Of a stretch of 51,528 nucleotides of DNA, positions 40,675 through 49,464 are shown piece after piece. This DNA is from Oscillatoria sp. SIO1A7 (GTDB lineage: Bacteria > Cyanobacteriota > Cyanobacteriia > Cyanobacteriales > Laspinemataceae), in assembly GCA_010672965.1 (NCBI GenBank), contig JAAHFN010000050.1, forward strand, positions 1 to 51,528, in the 5' to 3' direction. The translations under genes and the position numbers were made by a program. The notes under the pieces are model-generated. The model was not told the origin of the DNA, ran no database searches, and saw only the letters and a program-made list of their open reading frames with translations. Positions within the stretch are counted from its first letter, which is position 1. Each line of letters starts with the position of its first letter.

Positions 40675-42275
40675 TAACCTAGCGCGTACATCCAGCCATC
40701 GCGAGCGCAGATGTAAACTTTGCCCTCCCAAACCACGGGAGTAGCTTCAAAGGAGATGCCCGGTAGAAAGCGCCCCGACTGCTCGACTTTTAACCGATAG
40801 AACTCTCCCCAGTCATTCATAACTCCTTGAGGGTCGTCGGCATTGGTAGGCTCGAAATTCAGGTCGAACATATAAACCCCGTCATAGCCGGCTGCAATCA
40901 ATTTATTGCCATCGGTAAAAATTGGCGTGGAAATACTAGCGCCGATTCTCTTTTTAAACAAGATTAATGGAGTATCGTATTTTCTTTTACCCAAATGGCC
41001 GGTTACTTTTTGGCCAGTAATTTTGGTTTGGGAACCAATATAGAGATTGCCATCTATAGAGTTGGTGGCAAACAACGCTGGCTCTGTTAAGCGATATTCG
41101 TCGTTCAGCGCCGCCGAACCAATTATGCCCCCTTCCCAACTGGCAAAGTTTCGATTTCCTGTCGGCAAAAACCACTCTACCGAGTCCTCTTCTTTGCGGC
41201 TGGGATTCAGTTTTATAATACCGCCATTGCCGGGAATATATTGTTTTTCAATCGCACAAAATAGTTTTTCATCTTTGGAAATGGCGATCGTGCCATCCAT
41301 ATCCGAGCCAGTAAAAAAGTCCCAAATAATCTGGCGGCTCTTGAGACTAATACCATAAATATGTCCGGCACCAGCAGCAATAAAAATTGTATCCCCCAGT
41401 CGGGAAGGAGATGCCTCTGCCACAAGATTGCCGCCATGCCTCCTGATATCCGCCGCTTCATACAGTTGCACTTCAGAGAGTATCTCCGGTTGCTTGACAC
41501 CATCTTTGACCGAGGCGGCTTTAGTAGAACTATTCAGAAAATAGCCTATCGAGTTTTCTCCGGCATTGAACAAAATACCATTGCCCAGGTCGATCGCACT
41601 GCTATCGTTGTCTCGGCTATAGCTATCGGTTTTTCTTATATTCAGTTTCCAGAGTTCTCGGCCAGTTCTAAAAGAAATGGCTCGGAAGCTAGTGACGGGA
41701 TTGGCAGTGAAGAGGTCGTTTTGGTTTCCGCGACGGCTTCCCTGCAAAATCACAAGCTGGTTTTCCTCACTGGCCGTCGGATCTATATATATAGTCGCCG
41801 TTCCTTTGATTACATCATCAAATTTGTAGCGCCAAACTTCCTTATTCGTTTCCAAGTCTATTTTTCTCAGGTGGTGGTCGAATGCTCCGATCGCCAGATA
41901 AGTTTTTCCCCCATCTCTGACAATAGTAGGCTGTCCAGTCCATCCTGCACCGTCCCAAGTTGAAAAGCCACCCAACCAAGTCTTGCCGCTGCCTAAATAA
42001 AACTTGTCAATAAAATTTAATCCTTGAGGCGTTCCTCTTCCATAAAATCTTCTTTGGTCGTTACCCAGATAAGTCGGGACTAGGAGCCCTGTTTCTCGGG
42101 TAAGTTTTTTGCCGAGTTTGCCGAACTTCCCGCCAACCGTCTCTAAAATATCCGTACTGGCTCCTAGATGCCGAGCGGAGGTTTCAACTTCACAACCTTG
42201 GAGGATAGGCGGAATCGAGGCTCCCATTAAAAACTGGATAGCTCGTTGATTAAATTTTCTCCGAGATAGGGTCAT
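40674..42275 (-). CDS. Exported PQQ-type beta-propeller protein
   Basis: From the ATG at 42275 this has 533 residues. The N-terminus MTLSRRKFNQRAIQFLMGAS with ILQGC shows a twin-arginine signal followed by a lipobox-like Cys, so it may be a Tat lipoprotein. The body has repeated propeller blades: TYLAIGAFDHHLRKIDLETN, EVWRYKFDD, GRELWKLNIRK, IIWDFFTGSDMDGTIA, GNLYIGSQTK and VYICARDGWMYALG at the C-terminus. Each blade has the Trp/Gly pattern of PQQ-like repeats. No dehydrogenase catalytic residues were recognised, so it may be a structural or binding protein. A TTG at 42299 would add eight residues ahead of the Tat motif. Confidence 0.78.
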   Translation of the reverse strand: MTLSRRKFNQRAIQFLMGASIPPILQGCEVETSARHLGASTDILETVGGKFGKLGKKLTRETGLLVPTYLGNDQRRFYGRGTPQGLNFIDKFYLGSGKTWLGGFSTWDGAGWTGQPTIVRDGGKTYLAIGAFDHHLRKIDLETNKEVWRYKFDDVIKGTATIYIDPTASEENQLVILQGSRRGNQNDLFTANPVTSFRAISFRTGRELWKLNIRKTDSYSRDNDSSAIDLGNGILFNAGENSIGYFLNSSTKAASVKDGVKQPEILSEVQLYEAADIRRHGGNLVAEASPSRLGDTIFIAAGAGHIYGISLKSRQIIWDFFTGSDMDGTIAISKDEKLFCAIEKQYIPGNGGIIKLNPSRKEEDSVEWFLPTGNRNFASWEGGIIGSAALNDEYRLTEPALFATNSIDGNLYIGSQTKITGQKVTGHLGKRKYDTPLILFKKRIGASISTPIFTDGNKLIAAGYDGVYMFDLNFEPTNADDPQGVMNDWGEFYRLKVEQSGRFLPGISFEATPVVWEGKVYICARDGWMYALG

Positions 42276-42392
42276 AATTCCAGGAGAGACAGATCGCAAT
42301 CGAAATTGGCGTCAAAGAGAATCAAAGGATTCAATAAGTCATCATACCTTACCTGAAGTATTCCATAAATCCGGATTTAGGGATCTGGATGG

Positions 42393-42606
42393 GACCCAGA
42401 GAGGTTTGAATTTTGAATTTTGAGTTTTGAGTTTCGTAGGAGCCAGAGCATCTCTAACACCCCTGACACAAGCCTTACCTCCCAAGCCTCCCAAAGACAA
42501 TCGGGATGCTTAGCTATAGGGTTATAAGGGGGCCTAATAAGTTTTAAGTTTTGAGTTTTGAATTGTAAGTTGCAAATCTTTAACTTACAATTCAAAACTT
42601 AAAGCT
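42393..42606. repeat. AACTCAA/AACTTAA-type repeats and inverted arms
   Basis: TTTGAATTTTGAATTTTGAG at the left and CAAAACTTAAAGC at the right, with TTTTAAGTTTTGAGTTTTGA near 42540. These 7-nt repeats occupy much of the 42276-42667 gap; nothing else was recognised there. Confidence 0.6.
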
Positions 42607-42667
42607 TCAAAGCCCATTGCCAATGACTGAGATAATAATAAGACTAGCAAGCGCGCATCCAGCAAAA

Positions 42668-43372
42668 ATGAAACGCTCAATCCTAGCTCCTACTTTAATT
42701 CTGGCTCCATTGTTGCTAGCGGCTCCGCTGCAGGCACAAAACTCCGAACACTTAGAGCGATTTCTGGCCACTAATCAATGTGTCAGATGCGACTTAAAGG
42801 GTGCCAGTCTAGTCAGCAGCGAGTTCAAAAGGGCCTTATTAACCGGGGCAGACCTCTCAAGGGCAGATTTATTTGGCGCTAATTTGAGCGAGGCCGACTT
42901 GAGACGCGCCAATATGGAGCAAGCTGCTCTTGGTTCGGCCAACTTAAGCGGTGCTTTTCTTAGCGGTGCTTTGCTGAAAAATGCTTTTCTTAGGAGTAGC
43001 AATCTGAGTCGCGCCAATCTGGTGGCAACCAATCTCAGCGGTGCTAATCTAAGTCGAGCGAATCTGGTGGAGGCTTTTTTGGAGGGTGCAGATTTGAGTA
43101 GGGCTTATTTGTTTGATGCCATATTCAAGAGTAGCAACCTGAATCGGGTTAATTTTAGCGGCGCTTATCTAGAAGCCGCAGATCTCAGTAATGCTAGCTT
43201 GAGAAATGCCGACTTGAGAAATGCTGACTTGAGAAATGCCGATCTTACTAATGCTGATTTGAGTAGGGCAAATCTAACCAGTGCCGATCTCAGAGGGACG
43301 AATTTTTTTGGTGCCAATCTTTGTGGCGCAACCCTACCGGATGGTTCCACCAGCAGCAAAGGATGCCAGTAA
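42668..43372 (+). CDS. Exported pentapeptide-repeat protein
   Basis: From the ATG at 42668 the protein has 234 residues: a signal peptide (RSILAPTLILAPLLLAAPLQ), a short NSEHLERFLATNQCVRCDLK segment with two Cys, then about 30 pentapeptides of A(D/N)LXX type (ADLSRADLFGANLSEADLRR). They form a right-handed quadrilateral beta-helix. Near the end, NADLRNADLRNADLTNADLS is nearly identical tandem DNA. The last repeats cap with FFGANLCGATLPDG. Such proteins are common in cyanobacterial periplasm or thylakoid lumen, with unknown roles. The upstream in-frame ATG at 42617 is less likely because it places residues before the signal peptide. Confidence 0.85.
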   Translation: MKRSILAPTLILAPLLLAAPLQAQNSEHLERFLATNQCVRCDLKGASLVSSEFKRALLTGADLSRADLFGANLSEADLRRANMEQAALGSANLSGAFLSGALLKNAFLRSSNLSRANLVATNLSGANLSRANLVEAFLEGADLSRAYLFDAIFKSSNLNRVNFSGAYLEAADLSNASLRNADLRNADLRNADLTNADLSRANLTSADLRGTNFFGANLCGATLPDGSTSSKGCQ

Positions 43373-43552
43373 AGGCGATCGCTGTTTTTTCTCTATTATA
43401 TTTGTAGCAATTGCGATCGCCTTGTCCTGCTCTTAGCGCTCCTCTTAGCTTAAGCTAGGGTGTTGGTCATGGTTTTTTCGTCATAAGAGAGTACGAAAAG
43501 ATCTATTTCCCTACACCCTACACCCTACACCCCACACCCCTCTTAGCTTAAG

Positions 43553-43822
43553 TTAGTTGCTTTGGTTTGGCGGGCAGTCTCCCTCGGCAAGATGCGACGC
43601 TGCCGACTCTTCAACATCCTTATCAACCCAAATTCCCAATTGTCCCAACTTTTCATCCTCCCCCCATGTCTCCAACCAATCTCCTTCCACATCTTGAAAA
43701 TACAGATCGACACGTCCAAGACCGTGAGTGCGCTTGTTTCGCTCGTAAGTCTGAATTGCTTTGAGAGTCTGTAGAGCGCTCTCTATTGCATCCGCTTCTA
43801 GTATTTTGCTTTCAATACCCAT
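43553..43822 (-). CDS. Unknown 89-residue protein
   Basis: No family recognised. It begins MGIESKILEADAIESALQTL, a helical stretch, then a beta-like part (GRVDLYFQDVEGDWLETWGE) and an acidic tail. No export signal. It lies 26 nt downstream of the unknown gene 43849-44562 on the same strand and probably shares its transcript. CCCTACA heptamers lie beyond its stop. Confidence 0.5.
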   Translation of the reverse strand: MGIESKILEADAIESALQTLKAIQTYERNKRTHGLGRVDLYFQDVEGDWLETWGEDEKLGQLGIWVDKDVEESAASHLAEGDCPPNQSN

Positions 43823-43848
43823 AATTGCTCGAAGTTCAAAAAGATTTG

Positions 43849-44562
43849 TTAAAAAATATGTACGGCATAGCCATTGTCTGGCATTAGGTCGCTTTTCTCT
43901 AGGATAACATCCGCCAACAACAGGCGATCGCGCTCGTTGCTGGGGTTGATGCTAACGAGCAATCCCCTGCGCACTCCCCAATAGCGAATCGTCGCTTCCC
44001 AATTATCCTTTTTATTCTCTAACCACTTTTCTGCCAAAACCGTCAATTGAACGCATAATGGGAGAGCAGAACTACCACTAACTGCTAAGTCTGTTGCCAT
44101 TGATAAGTCTAAGATATGTCTGTATAAACAAGCCCCGCCACCAGCTTCTATTTCTTCCGACACAGAATTTATTAATGCTTCGTCCTTCTGGCTGTAGTCT
44201 CCGGACATCATTCTTTTTTTCCAAATAGCTAGCTTTGGATCCGATTCGTCAATCCATTGGGTGAATAAAAACTGATACCAGTATTGAGCTACAGGGGATA
44301 GCTGCGATCGCTCAAAAAAGTCCTCCCTTTGCTCGTCATTTAACGATCTCAGCTTTAACCATAGCTTAGCATCCAAAATTAGCTCTGTCAAAAAATCCAA
44401 AACTACTCGTTTGCTCGTTAGCAGTCCGACCTTTTTATCTTTAATCCAATGCCAGATATCGTCTAGTCGCTTAGCTAAAGCTGGCTCTGCTGCCGAGGAT
44501 TGATTAATCAAAGAGCGGAGTTCGAGCTTAATAGAGTCTGCTGGCAAACGCGGCGTCACCAA
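43849..44562 (-). CDS. Unknown 237-residue protein
   Basis: Mostly helical, cytosolic-looking protein with no family that I recognise. Features: a helical N-terminus (KLELRSLINQSSAAEPALAK), IWHWIKDKKVGLLTSKRVVL, an aromatic stretch VAQYWYQFLFTQWIDESD, GGGACLYRHILDLSMATDLA, and a final part WGVRRGLLVSINPSNERDRL. It starts at the ATG at 44562. The gene 43553-43822 follows after 26 nt, making a two-gene unit of unknown role. Confidence 0.55.
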   Translation of the reverse strand: MVTPRLPADSIKLELRSLINQSSAAEPALAKRLDDIWHWIKDKKVGLLTSKRVVLDFLTELILDAKLWLKLRSLNDEQREDFFERSQLSPVAQYWYQFLFTQWIDESDPKLAIWKKRMMSGDYSQKDEALINSVSEEIEAGGGACLYRHILDLSMATDLAVSGSSALPLCVQLTVLAEKWLENKKDNWEATIRYWGVRRGLLVSINPSNERDRLLLADVILEKSDLMPDNGYAVHIF

Positions 44563-45170
44563 AACTTAACCTCCCCATACGGCAGATTAGCCATAAGCAG
44601 TTTCAAAGCAGATTGCCCAAGGCGGCATTTTTTTTGCATTTTTCCGATCGTAACGCAGCCATCCCTGGCATCGATAATTCTAGCATTTTTTCTCGTCGTA
44701 ACGCAGCCATCCCTAGAGGAGAGGAAGTCGGAGCTATTGCCAAATTGTTTTGAATTGCCAAATTGTTTTGAATTGCCAAATTGATATCAGGGGTGCCTTT
44801 TACGATTGAACCTCAGCAACAAACTACCATATCATGCCATATTCTACTGCAAATCCTTAGATTTTAACTCAATTTAACCGGAACATTATCATGGAGGACC
44901 TCACACTTCACTAGCTTTACCGTTCTACAGGCGCTCGTCATGGTGCTAGACTCGCCCTGGCCCAGCAATCGGCGTCTATTTTGTTTTGGAATAGCGATCG
45001 CCCTGGCTGCCGCCTGACACCCGACCGGCGCGGCTATACAAACTCTCGCCCAGGTGGCCGAAAAACCGGCGGCTTTTTGAGAATAGCGATCGCATTCTCT
45101 CGCCCGAAACCAACGGCTATTTTACTTGAGAATAGCGATCGCCCAGATGGCCGGTATTTTTGCTTTATTT
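44563..45170. other. Gene-free interval with short repeats
   Basis: Contains two copies of CGTAACGCAGCCATCCCT (near 44650 and 44699) and three tandem units of AATTGCCAAATTGTTTTG (near 44736-44784). It also has three GAATAGCGATCGC repeats (near 44991, 45080, 45130), each followed by a similar CGGC.TTTT stretch. A 25-codon frame at 44940 looks repeat-derived. I see no gene. Confidence 0.5.
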
Positions 45171-45944
45171 TCAGCGCAGCAAAGGCTTGAATAGGAGCAA
45201 TAAAATAAGAGCGATCGCCAATATCCCGGCGCTTCCCGAAATTAGCAGCGTATTGCTATGACGGACGGCAATAGCTACCAGCGCCCAGACGATAACTAGG
45301 GGAAAAGCCAGATCGTTTCTTTGCATCCCGACTATAGCGGCGATCGCTGTAGCAGCAACCATCATAATTGTCGTCCATACTTCAGGACTGATGCCCCAGC
45401 CGTTCCAGCCAGCATCGTACAAAACGATAGCTACATTGACGATAGTAGCCACGCTAATCCAGCCGAGATAAATGCTCAAAGGAATGCGAACCAACCATTT
45501 TTCCGACCGAGGCGATCGTCTAGAACCAATATCCAGGCGCAGATAAATAGCCACCAAGGGCAGCATAATAGCAAGCATCATTAGCAGGGACAGGGGAAAG
45601 AGTCGAGAGAGAAAGACAAAAACCCAGGCAATCTGAGCCAAACTACTCATTACCAGCAGATAGCCCATTTGGCGCAAAGATTGATTTTCGCGCTGGGCGG
45701 GCAAAAGCTGATAAACCCCGAGGGCAACTAGCCCCAGATAAATTAGCCCCCAAATAGCAAAGGCATAATTAGCAGGGGTAATCAAAACATCTTTGAAGAG
45801 AGTATTGGAGATTTGGCCAATAGTCAGACCGTTAATTGGGGCGATATTCGTCACGGTATTCGCCCCCAAGGCGGCCAGAATAGCAGTTAAGTTACAAACT
45901 TGGCGTATAAAATCCCGGTCTATGCTTTTTGCAGGCGGTTTCAT
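45171..45944 (-). CDS. TspO-related tryptophan-rich membrane protein
   Basis: From the ATG at 45944 this has 257 residues and about seven or eight membrane segments. Segments such as PANYAFAIWGLIYLGLVALG and IPLSIYLGWISVATIVNVAI carry the Trp-rich pattern of the cyanobacterial TspO/MBR-related sensory proteins. The protein is longer than typical five-helix TspO (about 160 residues), so it belongs to the extended relatives. Ligand and function are unknown. The ATG overlaps the stop of a decayed DUF5678 gene (TAATG), and the frame open upstream to 46058 is that relic, not real N-terminus. Confidence 0.75.
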   Translation of the reverse strand: MKPPAKSIDRDFIRQVCNLTAILAALGANTVTNIAPINGLTIGQISNTLFKDVLITPANYAFAIWGLIYLGLVALGVYQLLPAQRENQSLRQMGYLLVMSSLAQIAWVFVFLSRLFPLSLLMMLAIMLPLVAIYLRLDIGSRRSPRSEKWLVRIPLSIYLGWISVATIVNVAIVLYDAGWNGWGISPEVWTTIMMVAATAIAAIVGMQRNDLAFPLVIVWALVAIAVRHSNTLLISGSAGILAIALILLLLFKPLLR

Positions 45945-46060
45945 TAGTATATAGGAGTTACAAGTATGCCAGTATTTTTTATAGGATATTTCTGTAGTTC
46001 GGCGCGTTCTGGATAATGCCGGGGAGCGAGAGCGCACCCTCACTCCCCCGCTGGCCAAGA
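45945..46060 (-). pseudogene. Decayed copy of the DUF5678 gene
   Basis: CATTATCCAGA...CGCCGAACTACAGAAATAT and AAAAAATACTGGCATACTTG then TAACTCCTAT match the middle and 3' end of the DUF5678 gene at 46553-46846, but about 195 bp between them are missing. The relic's stop overlaps the TspO-like start exactly as the intact gene's stop overlaps the retropepsin-like start. Confidence 0.7.
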
Positions 46061-46154
46061 TATTTTTAATAACGCGCCCGTGCCCGTGCAGTTTAATTCA
46101 AAGCTGACCGAAATAAAAAGTATCCGTATTTGGATCTATAGCAAATCGGATTTT

Positions 46155-46553
46155 TTACAAAAAACCAGTCAAGCCGATAAAACAAGGAAGATTTCCCCAT
46201 AGCTTCTCCGATTCTGGTATAAAAACCGTTGAATCCACATCCAAATCATCGCCTTGTTCGGCTTTTAGTTTTATATTGAGACGAGTCAAAAACCCTTGCA
46301 GTCGCATTCCGCGAATTAGCATTATTTTTCTTTCCAATGCGGCAGCAGTATTGACTCCTGCATCGAACGCAACTTGAGGCGAGCAGACTACATAAGGAGC
46401 GCCCGTATCAACAGCAGCCCGAGTTGGAATCTCCTGAATCTCTACTTCAAGGATAATTCTGTTTGTTGTTTCTCCTTGAGTAGCTGGTCCATACTTATAA
46501 CCTACTGCACCTGCTGCAAAAGTCTCCCCGCTGGCAAACAAAAGTAGTGTCAT
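46155..46553 (-). CDS. Retropepsin-like aspartic protease-fold protein
   Basis: This 132-residue protein has a short hydrophobic N-terminus (MTLLLFASGETFAAG) and a retroviral-protease-like core: RIILEVEIQEIPTRAAVDTG holds the Asp-Thr-Gly triplet (AAVDTGAPYVVCS). A second half has RLQGFLTRLNIKLKAEQGDD and the C-terminal GNLPCFIGLTGFL. Single-domain relatives form homodimers; proteolytic activity is not certain in this bacterial group. The start overlaps the stop of the upstream DUF5678 gene by one base (TAATG), so the pair is translationally coupled. Confidence 0.65.
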   Translation of the reverse strand: MTLLLFASGETFAAGAVGYKYGPATQGETTNRIILEVEIQEIPTRAAVDTGAPYVVCSPQVAFDAGVNTAAALERKIMLIRGMRLQGFLTRLNIKLKAEQGDDLDVDSTVFIPESEKLWGNLPCFIGLTGFL

Positions 46554-46846
46554 TAGTAGATAGGAGTTACAAGTATTCCAGTATTTTTTATTATACCAAC
46601 GAGATCGATAACTTCATCGTGACTTTTCCCAGTTGCCAATAGCTCGCCATTCTTAATGGCTACCCAATGGCCCCGATACTCCGCCTGATTCTGCTCTATC
46701 CACTCCCGATTGGCTCGGACTTCTGGATGTCCGCCTGCTTTGACTACTCTGACCTTGGGGGGAGCCAGAATATAAGCATATTTCTGTAGTTCGGCGTGGT
46801 CTGGATAATGCTCTAATCCTTCAGTGGCAATTTTCGCTCGCTCCAT
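46553..46846 (-). CDS. DUF5678-like protein
   Basis: A 97-residue protein containing NREWIEQNQAEYRGHWVAIK and NGELLATGKSHDEVIDLV, the hallmark of the DUF5678 domain that often accompanies retropepsin-like proteins in cyanobacteria. The N-terminus ATEGLEHYPDHAELQKYAYI resembles a short TPR-like or linker helix. It starts at the ATG at 46846. It is coupled to the retropepsin-like gene downstream. A deleted second copy sits next to the TspO-like gene about 600 bp away. Confidence 0.7.
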   Translation of the reverse strand: MERAKIATEGLEHYPDHAELQKYAYILAPPKVRVVKAGGHPEVRANREWIEQNQAEYRGHWVAIKNGELLATGKSHDEVIDLVGIIKNTGILVTPIY

Positions 46847-47043
46847 TCCAATCCCCTAAATCCAATTGGCGATCGGCGGCACCGATAAATTCTGCTGGAG
46901 TTTTGTCGTTCATATTAATTGCGATCGCTTTGCTGAAGACTACAGCACTATTTTATTAGCACTTACGCTTTCTCGTCAGCTCAAAATCTATATATAGGTT
47001 TTGGTGCGCTGCAGCGCACCCTGCTCTCTCCTTGTCCCCTTGT

Positions 47044-47075
47044 CTTACCCTACACCCTACACCCTACACCCTACC
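47044..47075. repeat. CCCTACA heptamers
   Basis: Four or five CCCTACA units just downstream of the first histidine kinase gene. The interval 46847-47083 also has a degraded family B end (ACTTACGC near 46960) and a GGTGCGCTGCAGCGCACC palindrome. Confidence 0.75.
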
Positions 47076-47083
47076 TGCCCACT

Positions 47084-48814
47084 TCACGCGCCACGAATGG
47101 GAATCTCGATCGCAAACTCAGTGCCTCGACCGGGAAGCGATCGACAAGATAAATTACCCTTATGTTTTTCGACAATAATTTGGTAACTTACTGAAAGACC
47201 CAGACCCGTACCTTTGCCCACGGGTTTGGTAGTGAAAAAAGGGTCGAACAAGCGGGAGCTGACTTCCTCGCTCATGCCAAGGCCGCTATCGGCAATACGA
47301 ATAATAACCGATTCTTGTAGGGGGGAACCGTTCTGGCGATCGCCTGACGCTGGAACCGAAAGCTCCTCTGCAGAATGCTTCGTCCCTACAGAGGTTTCAT
47401 GCTGGCGATCGCCTGGAACTGCAACGGAGCCATTATCTGGAGAATCAATGAATTCTTTCAAAATTTCGGTTTCATGCTGGCGATCGCCTGAAGCTGGAAT
47501 CGCCGGATTTGCTGGGGAATGCTTTCTTGCTAAAGACGTAGAGATAATTATCCTGCGCTCTTGTCCGGGAGGCAAGCTTTCGACCGCATCAATAGCATTG
47601 GTGAAAATATTCATAAATACCTGGTTCAGTTCCCCGGGATAGCATTCCACCAGCGGCAGCTCTTCAAAATCCTCGATCACCTCAATTGCCGGTTTATCTT
47701 GATCGCCATTAAGTCGATTCTGTAGCAAAAGCACAGTATTCTCAATTCCTTCGCGAATATCCACCTTTTTCCTATCCGACTCGTCTAGGCGAGAGAAGTT
47801 GCGCAAAGACTCGACAATTTTTTTGATGCGATCGGCACCATTGCCCATAGACTCCAAAATTCGAGCCAGGTCTGACTTGATAAAATCGATATCGTCTATT
47901 TCCTCTATCTTCTCCTGAATTTCCTCAGCGGCTTCGGGATAATGCTTTTCGTATAAATCCAGTAATTCCAAGAATTGCTTGCTATATTCTGAAGCATAGT
48001 AAATATTGCCAGAAATAAAACTAATTGGGTTATTTATTTCATGGGCTATTCCTGCCACCAATTGGCCCAAACTAGACATTTTTTCCGTATGTACGAGTTG
48101 GCTTTGAGTCCGCTGTAGTTCTTGTAAAGTTTTGGAAAGTTCCTTAGTCTGTTGTCGCGATTTTGCCTCCGATCTATGCAGAGCTTCCGTAGTGATTTCG
48201 TGAATCCGCATCTGAGCCACAAGTAACTGATGTACGTCTAAAAGCTGATGGACTCCTGGAGCCAAAACCACCACAATCGGTTCGTAAAGCAACTCTGGCG
48301 ATCTCTCCAGCGATCGCTGTACTCCCGTAAATATAGGAGTATCCCGATCCATAACTAAGATTTCCTGTTTTATAAAAAAATAAAGATCGCTTAGCGACCT
48401 TCTGGAAAACAATTCTAAACTATAGGGGCGGCTCATATATTCAAAAAAAAGCCGCCGCGAAATCATCCCTACCATCCGATCTCGATCCGTCAGGATAACC
48501 CCGGGTAACAGCGGATTATTTTCAAATATTTTTTTAAGTTCTCTACCGGAGCAATCTATATTGATGCCAGCCTCGTAAAGATTTAGCTCTCCCAAGGTCG
48601 CTTCTCGATGGACTGCAACATCCCTGGGTTGCTTCTGATGGGGGTGCGACCCTGTGGCGCTCCCCATATCCTCACCAGTCCCAGACCTGGGGGGCTGAGA
48701 TTCTAGCTTGGTTCGTTCCGGTTTTATTTGTGACATTGGAAAGAAGGTTGCCATTCCCTTATGCTTAAGGCTGCGATCGCTTAAAACTCGCGCTTTGGGG
48801 AAACTAACGGGCAT
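47084..48814 (-). CDS. Cytosolic sensor histidine kinase with CBS-like input and repeat insert
   Basis: This 576-residue protein has no membrane segment. Residues about 75-215 resemble the CBS-pair domains found ahead of signalling modules (NNPLLPGVILTDRDRMVGMI, PIVVVLAPGVHQLLDVHQLL). A coiled coil (about 220-245) leads into the HisKA dimerisation region with phosphoacceptor H258 in GIAHEINNP. The HATPase region has the N box NQVFMNIFTNAIDAV, G1 ADSGLGMS, the F box FDPFFTTKP and G2 GKGTGLGLS. Between the N box and G1, about 70 residues (roughly 429-500) repeat PASGDRQHET-type units encoded by HIP1-bearing DNA, an insertion absent from the paralogue at 49465. No response regulator adjoins it. 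Confidence 0.85.
   Translation of the reverse strand: MPVSFPKARVLSDRSLKHKGMATFFPMSQIKPERTKLESQPPRSGTGEDMGSATGSHPHQKQPRDVAVHREATLGELNLYEAGINIDCSGRELKKIFENNPLLPGVILTDRDRMVGMISRRLFFEYMSRPYSLELFSRRSLSDLYFFIKQEILVMDRDTPIFTGVQRSLERSPELLYEPIVVVLAPGVHQLLDVHQLLVAQMRIHEITTEALHRSEAKSRQQTKELSKTLQELQRTQSQLVHTEKMSSLGQLVAGIAHEINNPISFISGNIYYASEYSKQFLELLDLYEKHYPEAAEEIQEKIEEIDDIDFIKSDLARILESMGNGADRIKKIVESLRNFSRLDESDRKKVDIREGIENTVLLLQNRLNGDQDKPAIEVIEDFEELPLVECYPGELNQVFMNIFTNAIDAVESLPPGQERRIIISTSLARKHSPANPAIPASGDRQHETEILKEFIDSPDNGSVAVPGDRQHETSVGTKHSAEELSVPASGDRQNGSPLQESVIIRIADSGLGMSEEVSSRLFDPFFTTKPVGKGTGLGLSVSYQIIVEKHKGNLSCRSLPGRGTEFAIEIPIRGA
47315..47530 (-). repeat. HIP1-bearing repeats inserted in the kinase ATP-binding domain
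   Basis: Three units containing CTGGCGATCGCCTG followed by AAGCTGGAA-like sequence and a TTTCATGCTGG or TTCTGG end (near 47331, 47403, 47478), interspersed with degenerate segments. They read SGDRQHET or similar on the coding strand. Confidence 0.7.
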
Positions 48815-48952
48815 TCAGTATATTAGAACTGACTTAGCTGGCAATACTATCAATATAGAGCCGTCCCCCACGACATCGCTACAATCTAAATTGTAATATA
48901 GTTGCGAGCTAGCTTAAACTTTATTATGATTTCTTTATACTTCCTCTGGATT

Positions 48953-49191
48953 GGGAGCATTTCAATTTTGTAATGCGATCTTGTTGCGCTCTGGTAGGTT
49001 GGGTTGAGGAACGAAACCAACCGAATGCTATAGCGCTACGCGCAAGTCAAAAGTCATGCATTCAAAAGTCAAAAGTAGAATCTGACTAAGGAACGAGCAT
49101 TTATAAATGTCAAGCGCTTATTTGCGTAGTGCTATATTGTTAGGTTTCGTCTCTCAACCCAACCTACTGGTTGCAAAAGTGAAATGCTCCC
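48953..49191. mobile_element. 239-bp MITE with 9-bp target duplication
   Basis: Ends: GGGAGCATTTCAATTTTG and, inverted, GGGAGCATTTCACTTTTG (17 of 18 match). The direct repeat CTCTGGATT flanks it (48944-48952 and 49192-49200). A second, inner inverted pair (TAGGTTGGGTTGAG.../...CTCAACCCAACCTA) lies just inside. There is no ORF, so it must be mobilised in trans by a transposase not in this window. It lies between the two histidine kinase genes. The rest of 48815-49464 has a few GGGCATC heptamers near 49298 and nothing coding. Confidence 0.85.
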
Positions 49192-49464
49192 CTCTGGATT
49201 TAATTTATTCTCAAAATTATCTAGATGGTAAGTTTAGGAATTTTTTAGATAGCAATTTATATATAGCTTAACCTGCTAGCTGCTAGTAGTTTGCGAAATT
49301 GGGCATCGGGCATCGGGTATCGGAAGAAGCTGTCTTGGCAGGGAGTAGGGAGCAAGAGAGAGTATTTCCAGGGCTCCGCGATCGCCTGTAGGGGCGTCTA
49401 AGGTACGAAGCGGATCCAGAAATCAGAGCGATCGCATGATTTAACGGCTAACTGCCAACAGCTA

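Noticed and set aside
45171-46058. 295-residue version of the TspO-like protein
   Set aside because: The extra 38 N-terminal residues are encoded by the DUF5678 relic and repeats; the ATG at 45944 fits the hydrophobic protein start.
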